From a virus: 64,000 nucleotides of DNA. The stretch spans positions 124,001 through 188,000 of the IMG/VR virus record IMGVR_UViG_3300026484_000087, one strand, 5' to 3'. Numbering within the stretch: position 1 is the stretch's first letter; each line of letters starts with the position of its first letter. The notes beneath the pieces were generated by a model that saw only the letters and a program-made list of their open reading frames with translations, was not told the DNA's origin and did no database searches. The position numbers and the translations under genes were made by a program. Below are positions 1 to 10,274 of this stretch, piece by piece.

Positions 1-6
1 AAGACT

Positions 7-735
7 ATGAATAGTACTGATAAGTTATCACTTGCTAAAAATGCTTTAAAGACATTGGATAAGAATAAATCAGTACTTGGTGGTAGTATTGGGTCTAAAA
101 ATATGACGGATGCTATATTCGGAGATTGTCCAGATATGCATGGTGCGTTCGGTCCAGATTCAGCATTCTTTGAAAGTTTATTCTTAGGTTTAAGTTTGGA
201 TATGGAATGTTCTGATGGACTTATAAGTGATTTATTGTCTGCTACAAATATTGGCGAGGTTACATCAGCTATAACTGGTGCATTAAGTAAGGTTGTTGGC
301 AATAGTAAAACTGGTTTAAAAGCTACAAATATGTTAAGCGAAGTTGGAGGAAAGGGTTTAAAATTTGGTTCTAATAATACAAGTATAGTTAGTGGTTTAA
401 TTTCTAAAACAGATTTGAATTCTAGTAAGAAACCAAAAGATGCATTCGGCTTAATAGATACTGCAGTGGGTAATACTGATAGTTATAACTTTAAAAATAA
501 TAAAGTAGCAACTGATGTGGCTGTAAAGAATTCATTGTCTAAAACTCCTGATGTAAATTTGGGAAGTAAACCATCTGAACCAAGTAAAAGCGATGTGCTT
601 AGCTCATATAGTAAAAATCCAGGTACTGGTCCAACGGTTGATGAGTATTGTAAAATGGGATGGTTCGGAAGAAAAACATCTGGTGCGACAAAATGCGTTA
701 AAGATGCTTGTGATGATATTGAAGAATTTGGATAA
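7..735 (+). CDS. Hypothetical protein, possibly 5'-truncated by the window edge
   Basis: Unrecognised 242-residue protein. The frame is still open at base 1, so the true start may lie upstream and no ribosome site can be judged. The protein is rich in Ser, Lys and Gly, with low-complexity stretches and no membrane segment. Its C-terminal 40 residues hold three cysteines (around YCKMGW, TKCVKD and DACDD) and end in an acidic tail. It runs rightward and converges with the next leftward gene on a long palindromic hairpin. Its place beside virion genes suggests a virion or head-associated protein, but that is only context. Confidence 0.7.
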   Translation: MNSTDKLSLAKNALKTLDKNKSVLGGSIGSKNMTDAIFGDCPDMHGAFGPDSAFFESLFLGLSLDMECSDGLISDLLSATNIGEVTSAITGALSKVVGNSKTGLKATNMLSEVGGKGLKFGSNNTSIVSGLISKTDLNSSKKPKDAFGLIDTAVGNTDSYNFKNNKVATDVAVKNSLSKTPDVNLGSKPSEPSKSDVLSSYSKNPGTGPTVDEYCKMGWFGRKTSGATKCVKDACDDIEEFG

Positions 736-760
736 TGGTATTAATAATCGTATGTAAATA

Positions 761-798
761 CTACTACACTGTATCATATATATGATACAGTGTAGTAG
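761..798. terminator. Bidirectional terminator hairpin
   Basis: A 38-nt perfect palindrome lies between two convergent genes (stops near 735 and 811). It can form a long stem on either transcript, so it probably ends both. There is no strong U tract on either side. Confidence 0.75.
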
Positions 799-810
799 CT
801 AATAAAAATC

Positions 811-2883
811 TTAATTTCTATCAGCTAGTGCTAATGAATGATCTGCAAGAAATCCACCAACATATCCCATAGAAAAATTACCTGTTCTAAATCCCCAATA
901 TGCAGGTGACATAACGCTATCAACACCATATTTTAATTTAGATAATCTCATTTTAGCTTTAGGAAGCGTATACATATCCGTTAAGAGGTCTCTAGAGGCT
1001 AAGGTAGATATATATCTACCAAATACACTATCATCGTCTATACCACTCTTAAAAGCCCCAAAAAGACTAGCGTCCACAGGAGCGACCATTAACTGGCTAA
1101 AATCAGTAATAGAAAATGATACATCCAACGCCAACGCTCTCTTTTGTTTATTAAAAGCTAGATTTGATGTCCCTCTAGTTATGCTTAGGTCTGTAATCAT
1201 ACCTAATTTAACATTATGTACTCCTTTAAGAAAAGCTTTACAGATAAATGGGGAAGTATATGAAGCTTTACCTGCAGCTAGTGGCAATGTTCCAGCCATA
1301 ATCATTGCTAATGGTATATAGATGTTCTGTATTTGAGATATAGTATTACCATATGGCGATATAAGTTTCATATTGTAAGTTAGTTTTGGCAAAGATGCTG
1401 AACTGTCTTCCCACATCTTTGGTATATCTATATAGGCTCCACCGAATAATGTCGGTATGATATTGCTTAATCCAAAAGACAAACTATCTAATGCTCCTGC
1501 TGCTAAATCTTTAGCTGCATTAACAACATTACCAACTCCATCAGCAACATTACCTCCTGCGAATGAGAAACTAGCCTGTCTTGCCCCCTTAGCTATGCTT
1601 TTAATCTTATCCCCAGCTGGTACATCTGTAACGCTATTACTAAAACTTTCAGTAACACTACCTACGTACTCTACTTTGAATATAGCATGACCACCACCAC
1701 CTTTTACCGCACTTTTAAAATATTCAGTGGCATTTGGTATCGGAGCATTCTTCTGTTCAGTTGCAGTTGTTTTATATGTACCATCTCTTAAGGCTTGTAG
1801 TTCTTTTGGGTCCTGTTTAGTTGCTGGTGTAGGATCATCTTCTTTACCTTTCTTTTCATCACCATTAAATAAATCCCCAGCACTTGTAAGAACATCCTGT
1901 AACCATGATGTAAAATCATTATCTGGTTCTTTTATTATTGGACCAGTAACAGCCTGATGAAAACTTTCTTCATCGCTAAATGACTCATGTGCTAAACGTT
2001 GTAATTCTAATTGTCTATTAGCCATTAATTGTGCTCTTGTAGCTATAGCAAAAACATCTATGTAATTATCATCACCTATTATGTCTGGCATTAGTTTATG
2101 CATCTCAGCCATATCAGCCTGGTTTATTCTAACAGGAACACCTATTTGTCCCTCACCGCCACCTGGCATAAATTCTGGTATTAAAACTCCCAATTCCGTG
2201 GCCATACTACTTACAATAGTATTAACCGTTGCCCAATAAGTATGCATTGTTGGATTTAAATAATAAAAGTTAAAAGAGTCGTCACCAAGTATTACATTCT
2301 TTAATCCTTTTAACATCCAGATGCTAACACTAATTACAGGTAACATTAAGAAAACAGCAACATTTCCAACTACTTTACCGAGATCATACCATATCGGACT
2401 TCTACCAGTAGAAGCAACAATTGTTGTTTTATAATCCATACTTCTTGTAAAGAATGTAAATAAACTATTAAATTTGGGAACGCCAAATTCTAGATAAAGA
2501 TTTTGTTCATTATCATCTATAGCTTCTGAGTAATATCTACCCATCCCTATGTTTCCTTTGGTAGGTAAAGTAACCTCATTTCTATCCATACGCCTACCCT
2601 GTACTCTAATATCGGCATATCTTGTAAACTGCGGTTTACTATTTATTCCTATATTACCACCCATGCTTGTATCTGTAAATTTTATATCAGCACTACTAAA
2701 GTATCTATTCTTAGCATGTAATGGATCCAGATCAGCCCCTGAAATCATGAATACAGATTTAATCCATGATCTATCTATTTTATCAACTTTATCATTAATA
2801 TTTTTATTAGCAGTATTATTTTTAAATATAACCTTATCTTCCAGGGTTATTAATTTTGAATATTCAATTGGTTTTTTTGCCAT
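811..2883 (-). CDS. Large virion structural protein, probable
   Basis: A 690-residue protein starting at ATG 2883 behind AAGGATTTACT. The N-terminal third contains beta-rich stretches (ADIKFTDTSMGGNIG, YADIRVQGRR). A hydrophobic segment follows (VAVFLMLPVISVSIWML, about residues 175-192), then a low-complexity Lys/Asp/Thr linker around residues 340-380. The C-terminal part, with KLGMITDLSITRG and ALDVSFSITDFSQLM, looks like a beta-structured assembly domain. It lies directly downstream of the prohead protease gene in a leftward virion cluster. By position it could match the structural gene next to the protease in phiKZ-like phages, but I do not recognise the family. Confidence 0.7.
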   Translation of the reverse strand: MAKKPIEYSKLITLEDKVIFKNNTANKNINDKVDKIDRSWIKSVFMISGADLDPLHAKNRYFSSADIKFTDTSMGGNIGINSKPQFTRYADIRVQGRRMDRNEVTLPTKGNIGMGRYYSEAIDDNEQNLYLEFGVPKFNSLFTFFTRSMDYKTTIVASTGRSPIWYDLGKVVGNVAVFLMLPVISVSIWMLKGLKNVILGDDSFNFYYLNPTMHTYWATVNTIVSSMATELGVLIPEFMPGGGEGQIGVPVRINQADMAEMHKLMPDIIGDDNYIDVFAIATRAQLMANRQLELQRLAHESFSDEESFHQAVTGPIIKEPDNDFTSWLQDVLTSAGDLFNGDEKKGKEDDPTPATKQDPKELQALRDGTYKTTATEQKNAPIPNATEYFKSAVKGGGGHAIFKVEYVGSVTESFSNSVTDVPAGDKIKSIAKGARQASFSFAGGNVADGVGNVVNAAKDLAAGALDSLSFGLSNIIPTLFGGAYIDIPKMWEDSSASLPKLTYNMKLISPYGNTISQIQNIYIPLAMIMAGTLPLAAGKASYTSPFICKAFLKGVHNVKLGMITDLSITRGTSNLAFNKQKRALALDVSFSITDFSQLMVAPVDASLFGAFKSGIDDDSVFGRYISTLASRDLLTDMYTLPKAKMRLSKLKYGVDSVMSPAYWGFRTGNFSMGYVGGFLADHSLALADRN

Positions 2884-2928
2884 AGTAAATCCTTATTTTA
2901 TGGTATATCAATTAAATGTAGCTATCAT

Positions 2929-2954
2929 AACTACTGGTATTTAAACCAGTAGTT
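2929..2954 (-). terminator. Hairpin between leftward genes
   Basis: A 26-nt inverted repeat with a 10-bp perfect stem (AACTACTGGT / ACCAGTAGTT) sits just downstream of the prohead protease stop codon. It probably terminates or attenuates the leftward transcript before the next gene. No U tract follows. Confidence 0.55.
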
Positions 2955-2957
2955 ATG

Positions 2958-3728
2958 TTACCAATTATGCAGTATACAGCTATTGTCTTTTTTACAATCA
3001 AATAGATCTATAACTGATTGTAACATTTCTCTACTGTCTTCAGTAGCAACATTTTCATCCTCTTTTAAACTCTCACTTATCTCATTCTTTGTTTGGTTAT
3101 CATCTAAATCAATAGATAATAAATCAAGGGATTCAATACTCAAGGTTTTATATTTAGTAGCATGTTTTATGCCAGGTTCTATAACAAAATCCCATGTAAC
3201 CACTTGACTAAGGGTTTTAACCACTACACCATTTATAATAACATCTTTAGTTAAAGATCTTATAGAGAATGCAACATTAGCATCACTGTCCTCAAGTAGT
3301 TCTTTTAAGAACTCAGCTTTAGGACCATTAGGTTTTACTTTGCCCTTTATAAGAACTAAATTCTCATTACTACCTGGTTCTTTCTCATTAGTTTCTTCTA
3401 ACCAGATTTCTTTTATGTGTGCACATACGTTCTCTGGATTTATAGTTAAGATTCTAGTCATATAATCATTCATCGTCATAGATGGCTGCTTCTTAGGATG
3501 ACCTACTTCAGCTTTTAAAAAACCATTCTTAATTCTACGCATAAGTATAGAACTGCTTTCAAATAATTGTCTGGCACCATCTAATTTGTAGAAAGCCCCA
3601 GCGGAGTTAAAAGTATTTAACGCCCCAAGGTTAATTGTATAGTAACCATCAGCATCTACTTCTAAATCTTTATTCTTTATATTTTTAGTAGTTTTGATAC
3701 TACTAAAAACTATTTTATTATTACCCAT
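2958..3728 (-). CDS. Prohead protease (gp21/S80-like maturation protease)
   Basis: A 256-residue protein, start ATG 3728 behind AAGGAGCTGAT. The sequence has the layout of T4 gp21-type prohead proteases: a beta-rich N-terminus, the catalytic His in KAEVGHPK (H77), then a Ser in AFSIRS (S155) followed by a VTWDFVIEPG strand. Known members of this family mature phage heads by cleaving scaffold and structural proteins; in phiKZ-like phages the protease (gp175) is reported to cleave after S/A/G-X-E. The acidic C-terminal 50 residues may be a removable tail. It is followed upstream in the operon by genes leading to RNA polymerase beta, the order seen in phiKZ. Not verified by alignment. Confidence 0.8.
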   Translation of the reverse strand: MGNNKIVFSSIKTTKNIKNKDLEVDADGYYTINLGALNTFNSAGAFYKLDGARQLFESSSILMRRIKNGFLKAEVGHPKKQPSMTMNDYMTRILTINPENVCAHIKEIWLEETNEKEPGSNENLVLIKGKVKPNGPKAEFLKELLEDSDANVAFSIRSLTKDVIINGVVVKTLSQVVTWDFVIEPGIKHATKYKTLSIESLDLLSIDLDDNQTKNEISESLKEDENVATEDSREMLQSVIDLFDCKKDNSCILHNW

Positions 3729-3737
3729 ATCAGCTCC

Positions 3738-4469
3738 TTAAGCTTTTATCATGTCTTCAACAGCATTTGATTCTGTTTCTTTATTAACTAGTGCACTAGT
3801 TATACCATCTTTAAAATAACTACCAGATAACTTGGACATTGTACTAGTAAAACTATAGTAAATGTTAAGTAATGCGATATATGCAGGCATATTCTTTTTC
3901 ATAGCATTTATATCTTTAGATAGTTTTCTATATAGCATAGTTTTATCATCTTTGTTTCTAGCTACAATAGAAGCTAATAGTTCCATACCTAATGGATTGT
4001 CTCCTATGCTTGTACCAGCATATTTGCTAGATAGTTTAAATAGATTAGAAACATCTTCATAATTTAAGAACCATGGTATATTACCATGTATTAAAAATTC
4101 ATCGAATAAATCATAAATATTACCATTACGAATTATAAGATTAACATTATGTGTAAAGATATCACCTTTTGAAAACTCTAATACTATATACTCTTTTCCA
4201 TCAATAAGAACTTCATCGGTCATGTTTGGACTAAGCTCTATACTTACAGGAGCGTTAACAACAGCATAGTTATTATTTTCATCAATTATAGCATATATAG
4301 ATAATACTGTTACAGTATCACCCATAATAGCTAATTTTTTATTTATGTATCTAGATGGAAACATAACTATTATATTTTCTTTTGTAACCATACCGCCATT
4401 AGTTTCTTTAAAATAAGATCTAACAATATCAGGTTTTCTTTTTAAATTTTTAGTTATGTATGTGTTCAT
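3738..4469 (-). CDS. Conserved-position hypothetical protein upstream of the protease
   Basis: A 243-residue protein of unknown family. Start ATG 4469 follows an AGGTTGG-like site, 8 bases after the stop of the larger upstream gene, and it ends 9 bases before the protease start; all three are probably co-transcribed. The N-terminal half is beta-rich (NIIVMFPSRYINKKLAIMGDTVTVLSIY) and the C-terminal half is helical, ending in a Glu/Lys-rich tail. No catalytic motif, signal peptide or membrane segment is seen. The position suggests a virion or head-assembly protein. Confidence 0.65.
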   Translation of the reverse strand: MNTYITKNLKRKPDIVRSYFKETNGGMVTKENIIVMFPSRYINKKLAIMGDTVTVLSIYAIIDENNNYAVVNAPVSIELSPNMTDEVLIDGKEYIVLEFSKGDIFTHNVNLIIRNGNIYDLFDEFLIHGNIPWFLNYEDVSNLFKLSSKYAGTSIGDNPLGMELLASIVARNKDDKTMLYRKLSKDINAMKKNMPAYIALLNIYYSFTSTMSKLSGSYFKDGITSALVNKETESNAVEDMIKA

Positions 4470-4477
4470 AGACCAAC

Positions 4478-5800
4478 CTAGATTATTTCTATCTGAGTTA
4501 ACAAATAATCTACTAGTAGATCAACACTTGCATACTTAGCAGCTTTCTCTGGAGTCAATGATGGATCCATTTTAGAGTAGCTTTTCATATATCCAATAAA
4601 ACTTGAAGCATTTGTTTCATGATACATAACATCACATACAAATTCCTCTACAATAGCGTTAACATCAAAAAGATCCATATAGTTCTTTTCATTCATGAAC
4701 TCAATTATAATCATGCCAATATTGTCTAGCAGTGTCTCATTAACTTTAGATTTACTAGCCGTATCCATAAAGTTAGTAACTACATTTTGAATACCTAATC
4801 TATAAGCCATTCTGTATTGTTCTAAAGTGGCCATTTTGTTTTTCATTGTTTCTGCACTAACATATTTGTTCCACTCTTTAAGATAAGTTTCTTTATTGTT
4901 GGTAAGAGTAGTCATTCCTGCTGTTTTAGCACCAGCTAATACTGCACCATATATAACTTCAGGTTCTCCACCATTATTAAGGAATTTATCATAAGCTTCT
5001 TTAACTACAACTATAGTTTTTAAAGTATCTGCTTTAAGGATAACTTTCCCTATTTTAGCATTTGAGTTTATAAGTTTAACTAGATTACTAATCTTAGCAT
5101 CTAAAACGATGTTTAAGGTACCTATAACGTCATTATACATACCAGCAGTAGCTCTAACGCCTGTAGGCATTTCATGTATAAGATTCTTAGCTATGATAGA
5201 AAGAACAAAAAGATCTAAAGCATATCTCCCATCAGTTACTTTTGTACCAAGACCAATATAACTTGTATTGTCTGCAGTTATTCTATTTAAATATGTAGTC
5301 CATATTCTTTTAAGATCTGCATCAGAGATAGTCATAGCAAAATCTTTAACCATTTTATCCATTTGACCACCACCAGCTTTAATGTATGATCTAATAACTT
5401 CTACTTCAGGAGTAGGCAAAAGAACAGCATTATTACTAAGCTTAGTATTCATAACGCCATTTATATTAATGATGTTTCTACTAATAAGTTCCTCAATAAC
5501 TTCAGGAACTTCAGCAGTAATAATATTGATATCTGTAAATAAAGATTTGTTTATTTTATCACCAAGAATAGTGTTTACCTCTTTACCAAACTCTTTCATA
5601 ACTGGAATGATAGAATCTTTAATATAACTAACTTCATTTCCAAGTACGTTAGCAAGTTTAACATCTATACCCTGAAAATCGCTTCCTTGTATACCATAAA
5701 CAGGATTTATGCTACTAAGAATACTACCAGCATATACATTTATCGTTTGATTATTTTTTGTAAGCTCAGCAGCTACGTTTTTAATAATTTCATTACCCAT
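4478..5800 (-). CDS. Hypothetical virion protein
   Basis: A 440-residue, mostly helical protein that I do not recognise, starting at ATG 5800 behind AAGGATTTTAAATT. It has repeated Ile/Asn/Lys-rich helices, no cysteine-rich motif and no membrane span. It lies between a 70-residue gene and the gene preceding the prohead protease, in the leftward block that also carries RNA polymerase beta. In phiKZ-like phages the two genes between the protease and the polymerase beta gene encode head proteins (gp176 and gp177, from memory), so a head protein is the best guess from context alone. Confidence 0.65.
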   Translation of the reverse strand: MGNEIIKNVAAELTKNNQTINVYAGSILSSINPVYGIQGSDFQGIDVKLANVLGNEVSYIKDSIIPVMKEFGKEVNTILGDKINKSLFTDINIITAEVPEVIEELISRNIININGVMNTKLSNNAVLLPTPEVEVIRSYIKAGGGQMDKMVKDFAMTISDADLKRIWTTYLNRITADNTSYIGLGTKVTDGRYALDLFVLSIIAKNLIHEMPTGVRATAGMYNDVIGTLNIVLDAKISNLVKLINSNAKIGKVILKADTLKTIVVVKEAYDKFLNNGGEPEVIYGAVLAGAKTAGMTTLTNNKETYLKEWNKYVSAETMKNKMATLEQYRMAYRLGIQNVVTNFMDTASKSKVNETLLDNIGMIIIEFMNEKNYMDLFDVNAIVEEFVCDVMYHETNASSFIGYMKSYSKMDPSLTPEKAAKYASVDLLVDYLLTQIEII

Positions 5801-5819
5801 AATTTAAAATCCTTATTTT

Positions 5820-6032
5820 TTAGTTTTGTACTAAACTATTTTTTAGTTTAAGTGCAACTATATTGCTTATAGTGCTAGTATTTTCCTCAAGTTCAGATAT
5901 ATTTGTTGGATTGTGAAATATATCGCTTCTATCAGAAGACATTTTATTAACAGTACTTGTAGCGATGGCATGTATCGCCTTTAACATAACTTCATTTTTT
6001 GTGCCGTGAGCACTAACCTTTGATACAGTCAT
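5820..6032 (-). CDS. Small hypothetical protein
   Basis: A 70-residue protein, start ATG 6032 with AAAAAAAGGATAATAA upstream. It is Ser/Thr/Asn-rich (TVSKVSAHGTKNEVMLKAIHAIATSTVNKM...) with one predicted amphipathic helix in the first half. It sits 19 bases before the 440-residue gene and reads in the same direction, so it is probably translated from the same message. No family recognised. Confidence 0.6.
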   Translation of the reverse strand: MTVSKVSAHGTKNEVMLKAIHAIATSTVNKMSSDRSDIFHNPTNISELEENTSTISNIVALKLKNSLVQN

Positions 6033-6052
6033 TTATTATCCTTTTTTTAATA

Positions 6053-6092
6053 GCATTTCAATAAAATGCGTAAGCTAGGGCAGTAAGCCCCA
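6053..6092 (-). terminator. Possible hairpins after RNA polymerase beta
   Basis: Two short stems lie between the beta stop codon and the next gene: GCATTT/AAATGC (6053-6069) and GGGC/GCCC (6078-6090). They may attenuate the leftward transcript. The stems are short and no U tract is seen, so the call is weak. Confidence 0.3.
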
Positions 6093-6104
6093 ACTAAGTT
6101 AGTA

Positions 6105-9100
6105 TTATTTAAAATACATCTCAACAGCCCTATCTCTAAGGAGATCTAAGACGGTATTAGTGGTACCAATAATATTTGGGCTATTCACTATTCTGGCAGC
6201 GATGCTTCTTGTGCTGAATAAAGCCTCTACATCCCTACCACTTTCAGTTTTGATATCGTAATCATAAACATCACCTACTGTAGATTTCAATTGATTTGCT
6301 ATAACGGCTTTATCACCTATGCCCATACCAACATTATCTTTAATGCTTATTTTTATTTCTACGTTACCTTCAGTTAATGGTTTACCTTTTATAGAGTAAC
6401 TACTATTTACTTTACCAGTTAAAGAGCTGTTAAGGTTATCTTTACCTAAATCTTTATCAGTCTTATCGGTTATCTCTTTTATACTTTTACTCATATCTTC
6501 TTTTTCGCAATTATAATAAACAACTATCTTAGTTATAACTCCTCTCATTTTAGCTTTAGGACTTCTGTTCTTTATATTTTGTAATATAGATAAAGATTCT
6601 TTATCTAATTTAGAATCAGTTCCTGGAACTAGATTATCAGATATTGTAAATAATAAATCATTTGGTTCTACTTTATCACCGATATTAAGTAAGTTTATGA
6701 TATTATCACTAGCTTTAACTATAAAACTTTTTGATTTAATTATAGACGTACCCAATTTATCGGATATTTTTTTGGAGATAGTACATGAATCTTCATATGT
6801 TTCAGTATTCTCCATCAAAGCTACTTTAATAGTATTACCTGTTTTATAGATAACTCTTGTCTTATCGAAGATATCTGGTTCGAAGAAATGTTTATCGTAA
6901 GATATGGTATTACCTTTTTTAAACTTATCACCTTTATCTAAATCAGTTATAAGTATATGTTCATAAGATACTCCTGCCTCTTCTTTAGTAAACCAAGATC
7001 CAAGTTTAACTGTTTTCTTCTTACCATTTTTAAAGATAATTTTTATATTACTTTTACTAACAGATTCTACTACTCCATCATCTTCGGCCATGTAACAGTA
7101 GTTCTCATCTAGTCTATACGGCAATACAGCTTCATAACCTGTTCTAACTGGTGGAACTCTCATTTCATTTATAGCTATACTATGGCTGTTTTGAATATTA
7201 ACAAAGTTAAGTCTTTTAGGATCGTCACTTGTACTAGCTGGTGCTAATAAGCCACTTGTGCTTAAGTAGTTATCAGGTTTAAGATCCTTCTTTTCAGTAT
7301 CAACCATACCTCTAACAGTTTTTATCTTTGGATTAGCAGACATATATGCAGAAACACCAACATCACCACTGTCCTTAACTCCTTCAGATATAACACCTAT
7401 CTCACTGCTGTGTATAACCCTTGTATCCATAGACATTGATTCTTTAGATCTACCTCCAGAACCAAGGTAAGTAACATCCTCATTTTGTTTAAGACTAGCT
7501 ATTGGATTAAGATTATCTACTAGTGCAGAAGTACTATCATTATTTATATCTCTCCATACTGCATAAGGATCCATAATCAACTTTGATTTAGAGAAAACAT
7601 TTTTATTTTCATATTCTCTAATGCTCTTAACTAATTCAGTATATAACATACCAGAAACTCTTTCATAACCTTTTATAAGCATACCATTAGCGTTATTTGG
7701 ATCTATATAGTTGTTGTCTAGTAATAATTCAGATGCTTTTATAAGTAATCCTTTAAAAGTTTCTGGTTCCTTCATTGTGTTAAGTATAGACTTGGTTACA
7801 GGATCTACGAACATGTTTTCCATAAGTTTAATTTCAGTAACATATAGAGGAGGGAGGTTCATACTGTTAAACAGCACTGGAAAGTACTCTCTTTTATTTA
7901 AAAGAACTAACTCTATATCCTTAGTATAGTTTCTTAAACCAGCAATACCTGCCAATATCATTGTAGCTAGTTTATCACTCTTATTTAAAATAACCTTTTT
8001 ATCTTTAAAGGTTAACATATATTCATCATCGGTTAACTGATAACGTTTAGTTCTATCCATTATAACATGTTTTGCTTTTAATAGTTTTAATAAATTGGTA
8101 AAACCAATATAATAAGATAAAAGTATTGCAACCGGTATTCTCTTTTTAAAGATCTTTATAAATGCCGCTTCTATAGGCATATTGTTTTTATTTATGTTAA
8201 GTTGTGTATAAATATCATCCATAGGTTTCTTTTTACTTCCACTACCTATATAAAGGTTATTATCGAAATCCATATAGATTAACTCCATACTATTTTCAAC
8301 TCTACCAACTAGTACATATTTATCTTTTTCTTCAAGAATACTAAGTAGGGTTTTTATATCCGACTTAAGTTCAGCTCTATTCTTATAATCAAAACTATAT
8401 TTTATATTTCCAAGTTTAAACATTTTAACATATCTACTTATCTCAGAATATAAATTAGGTAATTTAAAATCCATTAATTTAACTGGCATTAGAACAACAT
8501 TTTTTATTTTTTTATTTGTTTCACTAGCTTCTATAAGTTTCTTTCTAAACCAAAAACCAACATCATCTTTTTTCATATCAGCTTTAGTAACGAATGATTT
8601 ACCAAAATAAGATGTAAGTGCCACTTTATTGTAGTCTATTTTTCTTATTGGTTTATCTGTACGTTGTTTTCTAAGCTTATACGTATTGCCGGATACAGTA
8701 AACTCACCATTTTCTTTTATAACTGGTAGGTTAAAGAATATTTTAGATGGCTTACCAGATAAGGGTTTAACCATTATAGTATGTGTTTCAACCCCACCTA
8801 GAATAGATTCAGTTGTTTCAACAGTATGGTCTTTTATAACAATATCATTGTTTTGTATACTATAGATAGTTGCAAGTATATCCTTCTTATAAACAGTATT
8901 TATATAATGTTTATCCATAGCTTTAATTGGGTCTTTAAGCATATCTTTATTTTCTATAATATTTATATCTGGTATATCTCCAAGATCCTTAGGTACCTCT
9001 AAATCTGCTTCAGTTATGCTAAGCATCTCCTTCAATGTAGCTTCATTGCCATATGGGGACTTAGCTGTTTCCTGATAATTTAATGCATCATCTATATCGT

Positions 9101-10274
9101 CTTTTTCTTTTTTAGTTATAAGTTTACTTTCTTTTAGTTTTTCAGCCCTTTCTCTAAGAGTTTTATTGCTGTCCATTTTTTCATTTATAACATCATTTAT
9201 GCTTTTATAAGTGCTTTCTATGTCATCCATTAATTCATTAGATTCATCATCATCCATAAGATTATCAGATAACTTATCATAATTGATATCTTTGTCTCCT
9301 TCTAAATCATCAAGAACCTCATTAACATCTACTTTCTTAATATCACTATCATCATTATCTGTTAGTTTTGTAATATCTATTGTATTTATAACATTCTTAC
9401 TGTTTCTAAGTTCACCTATAGACATTGCACCATTTACCATAATGCTTTTAATATATATTAGAAATAGTTTTCTAATTGTTTTACTGTCATTATCTTGTAT
9501 GTTTGTTTTTACATCATATTCCTTAACAGTAGACATTAAAGTCTTAAGATTTAATAAAGTTAACTTATTATTAAAAGAAAATATAAATGTTATGTTTTCT
9601 AATGTTGAATTCTTTATACTCCCAAAAAGGCTATCTTTAAATAACCTAGGTGTAAGCAATTTATAAAACTCTAATATTGTTAAGTGTTTATACGTTGGAA
9701 AGTAGTCTAAAACTTTGTGGTTCTCTATACTGCTATATGTTTCAAATTTACTTCTAGTCGGTAAGTTAGATGGCAACTCTATTAGAACATATGTATGTCT
9801 ACCATTATGTGCTAGATTATTAAAACTATCAGTCATTGTTTTAAACGCATTTCTCCATTTATAATATTCTACCATAGGATTAGCTACATATTTATTAACA
9901 GCAGTTATTACCCCATAGTTATATATAACTAATGTGTTCTTAGGAACTTTAAGACTTCTAACCCCTACAGGTATAAACTTAACATCAGTATTCTTCTTTT
10001 TCATTTTATTTATAATTTGCTTAACTAAACTATGCTTAGCATTTATTTTACCAATAGGCGAACTATATTCAAATTTGGTAACTACCGCTGGTTTCTTAAC
10101 ATTGGATAGATATCCTATACTAGTATTTGGACTAATAGCTAAATCACTAAGTTTAAACCATAATAGTTCAGAACCTTTTGGAAAGAACATTTCTGTATCC
10201 ATTACTATATTTGGATTTAAGAATTGATTAATCTTACGTAACCCAATGTCTTTATATAATTGATCATGGTTCAT
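6105..10274 (-). CDS. Virion RNA polymerase beta, N-terminal part (phiKZ gp178-like)
   Basis: About 1389 residues. I choose the second ATG (10274) because AAAGGA lies 9 bases upstream of it, while the first ATG (10292) has no ribosome site. The C-terminal 400 residues carry RNA polymerase beta features: a VGMGIGDKAVIAN loop equivalent to GDKMAGRHGNKG, followed by GRDVEALFSTRSIAARI and a terminal helix. The protein stops where the last 200 or so residues of a bacterial beta subunit would begin. That missing part appears to be the separate gene at 54191-54880, the split known for phiKZ virion polymerase (gp178 + gp149). A long acidic, Asp/Asn-rich linker lies around residues 320-400. The product would be packaged in the virion and transcribe early genes after injection. 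Confidence 0.85.
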   Translation of the reverse strand: MNHDQLYKDIGLRKINQFLNPNIVMDTEMFFPKGSELLWFKLSDLAISPNTSIGYLSNVKKPAVVTKFEYSSPIGKINAKHSLVKQIINKMKKKNTDVKFIPVGVRSLKVPKNTLVIYNYGVITAVNKYVANPMVEYYKWRNAFKTMTDSFNNLAHNGRHTYVLIELPSNLPTRSKFETYSSIENHKVLDYFPTYKHLTILEFYKLLTPRLFKDSLFGSIKNSTLENITFIFSFNNKLTLLNLKTLMSTVKEYDVKTNIQDNDSKTIRKLFLIYIKSIMVNGAMSIGELRNSKNVINTIDITKLTDNDDSDIKKVDVNEVLDDLEGDKDINYDKLSDNLMDDDESNELMDDIESTYKSINDVINEKMDSNKTLRERAEKLKESKLITKKEKDDIDDALNYQETAKSPYGNEATLKEMLSITEADLEVPKDLGDIPDINIIENKDMLKDPIKAMDKHYINTVYKKDILATIYSIQNNDIVIKDHTVETTESILGGVETHTIMVKPLSGKPSKIFFNLPVIKENGEFTVSGNTYKLRKQRTDKPIRKIDYNKVALTSYFGKSFVTKADMKKDDVGFWFRKKLIEASETNKKIKNVVLMPVKLMDFKLPNLYSEISRYVKMFKLGNIKYSFDYKNRAELKSDIKTLLSILEEKDKYVLVGRVENSMELIYMDFDNNLYIGSGSKKKPMDDIYTQLNINKNNMPIEAAFIKIFKKRIPVAILLSYYIGFTNLLKLLKAKHVIMDRTKRYQLTDDEYMLTFKDKKVILNKSDKLATMILAGIAGLRNYTKDIELVLLNKREYFPVLFNSMNLPPLYVTEIKLMENMFVDPVTKSILNTMKEPETFKGLLIKASELLLDNNYIDPNNANGMLIKGYERVSGMLYTELVKSIREYENKNVFSKSKLIMDPYAVWRDINNDSTSALVDNLNPIASLKQNEDVTYLGSGGRSKESMSMDTRVIHSSEIGVISEGVKDSGDVGVSAYMSANPKIKTVRGMVDTEKKDLKPDNYLSTSGLLAPASTSDDPKRLNFVNIQNSHSIAINEMRVPPVRTGYEAVLPYRLDENYCYMAEDDGVVESVSKSNIKIIFKNGKKKTVKLGSWFTKEEAGVSYEHILITDLDKGDKFKKGNTISYDKHFFEPDIFDKTRVIYKTGNTIKVALMENTETYEDSCTISKKISDKLGTSIIKSKSFIVKASDNIINLLNIGDKVEPNDLLFTISDNLVPGTDSKLDKESLSILQNIKNRSPKAKMRGVITKIVVYYNCEKEDMSKSIKEITDKTDKDLGKDNLNSSLTGKVNSSYSIKGKPLTEGNVEIKISIKDNVGMGIGDKAVIANQLKSTVGDVYDYDIKTESGRDVEALFSTRSIAARIVNSPNIIGTTNTVLDLLRDRAVEMYFK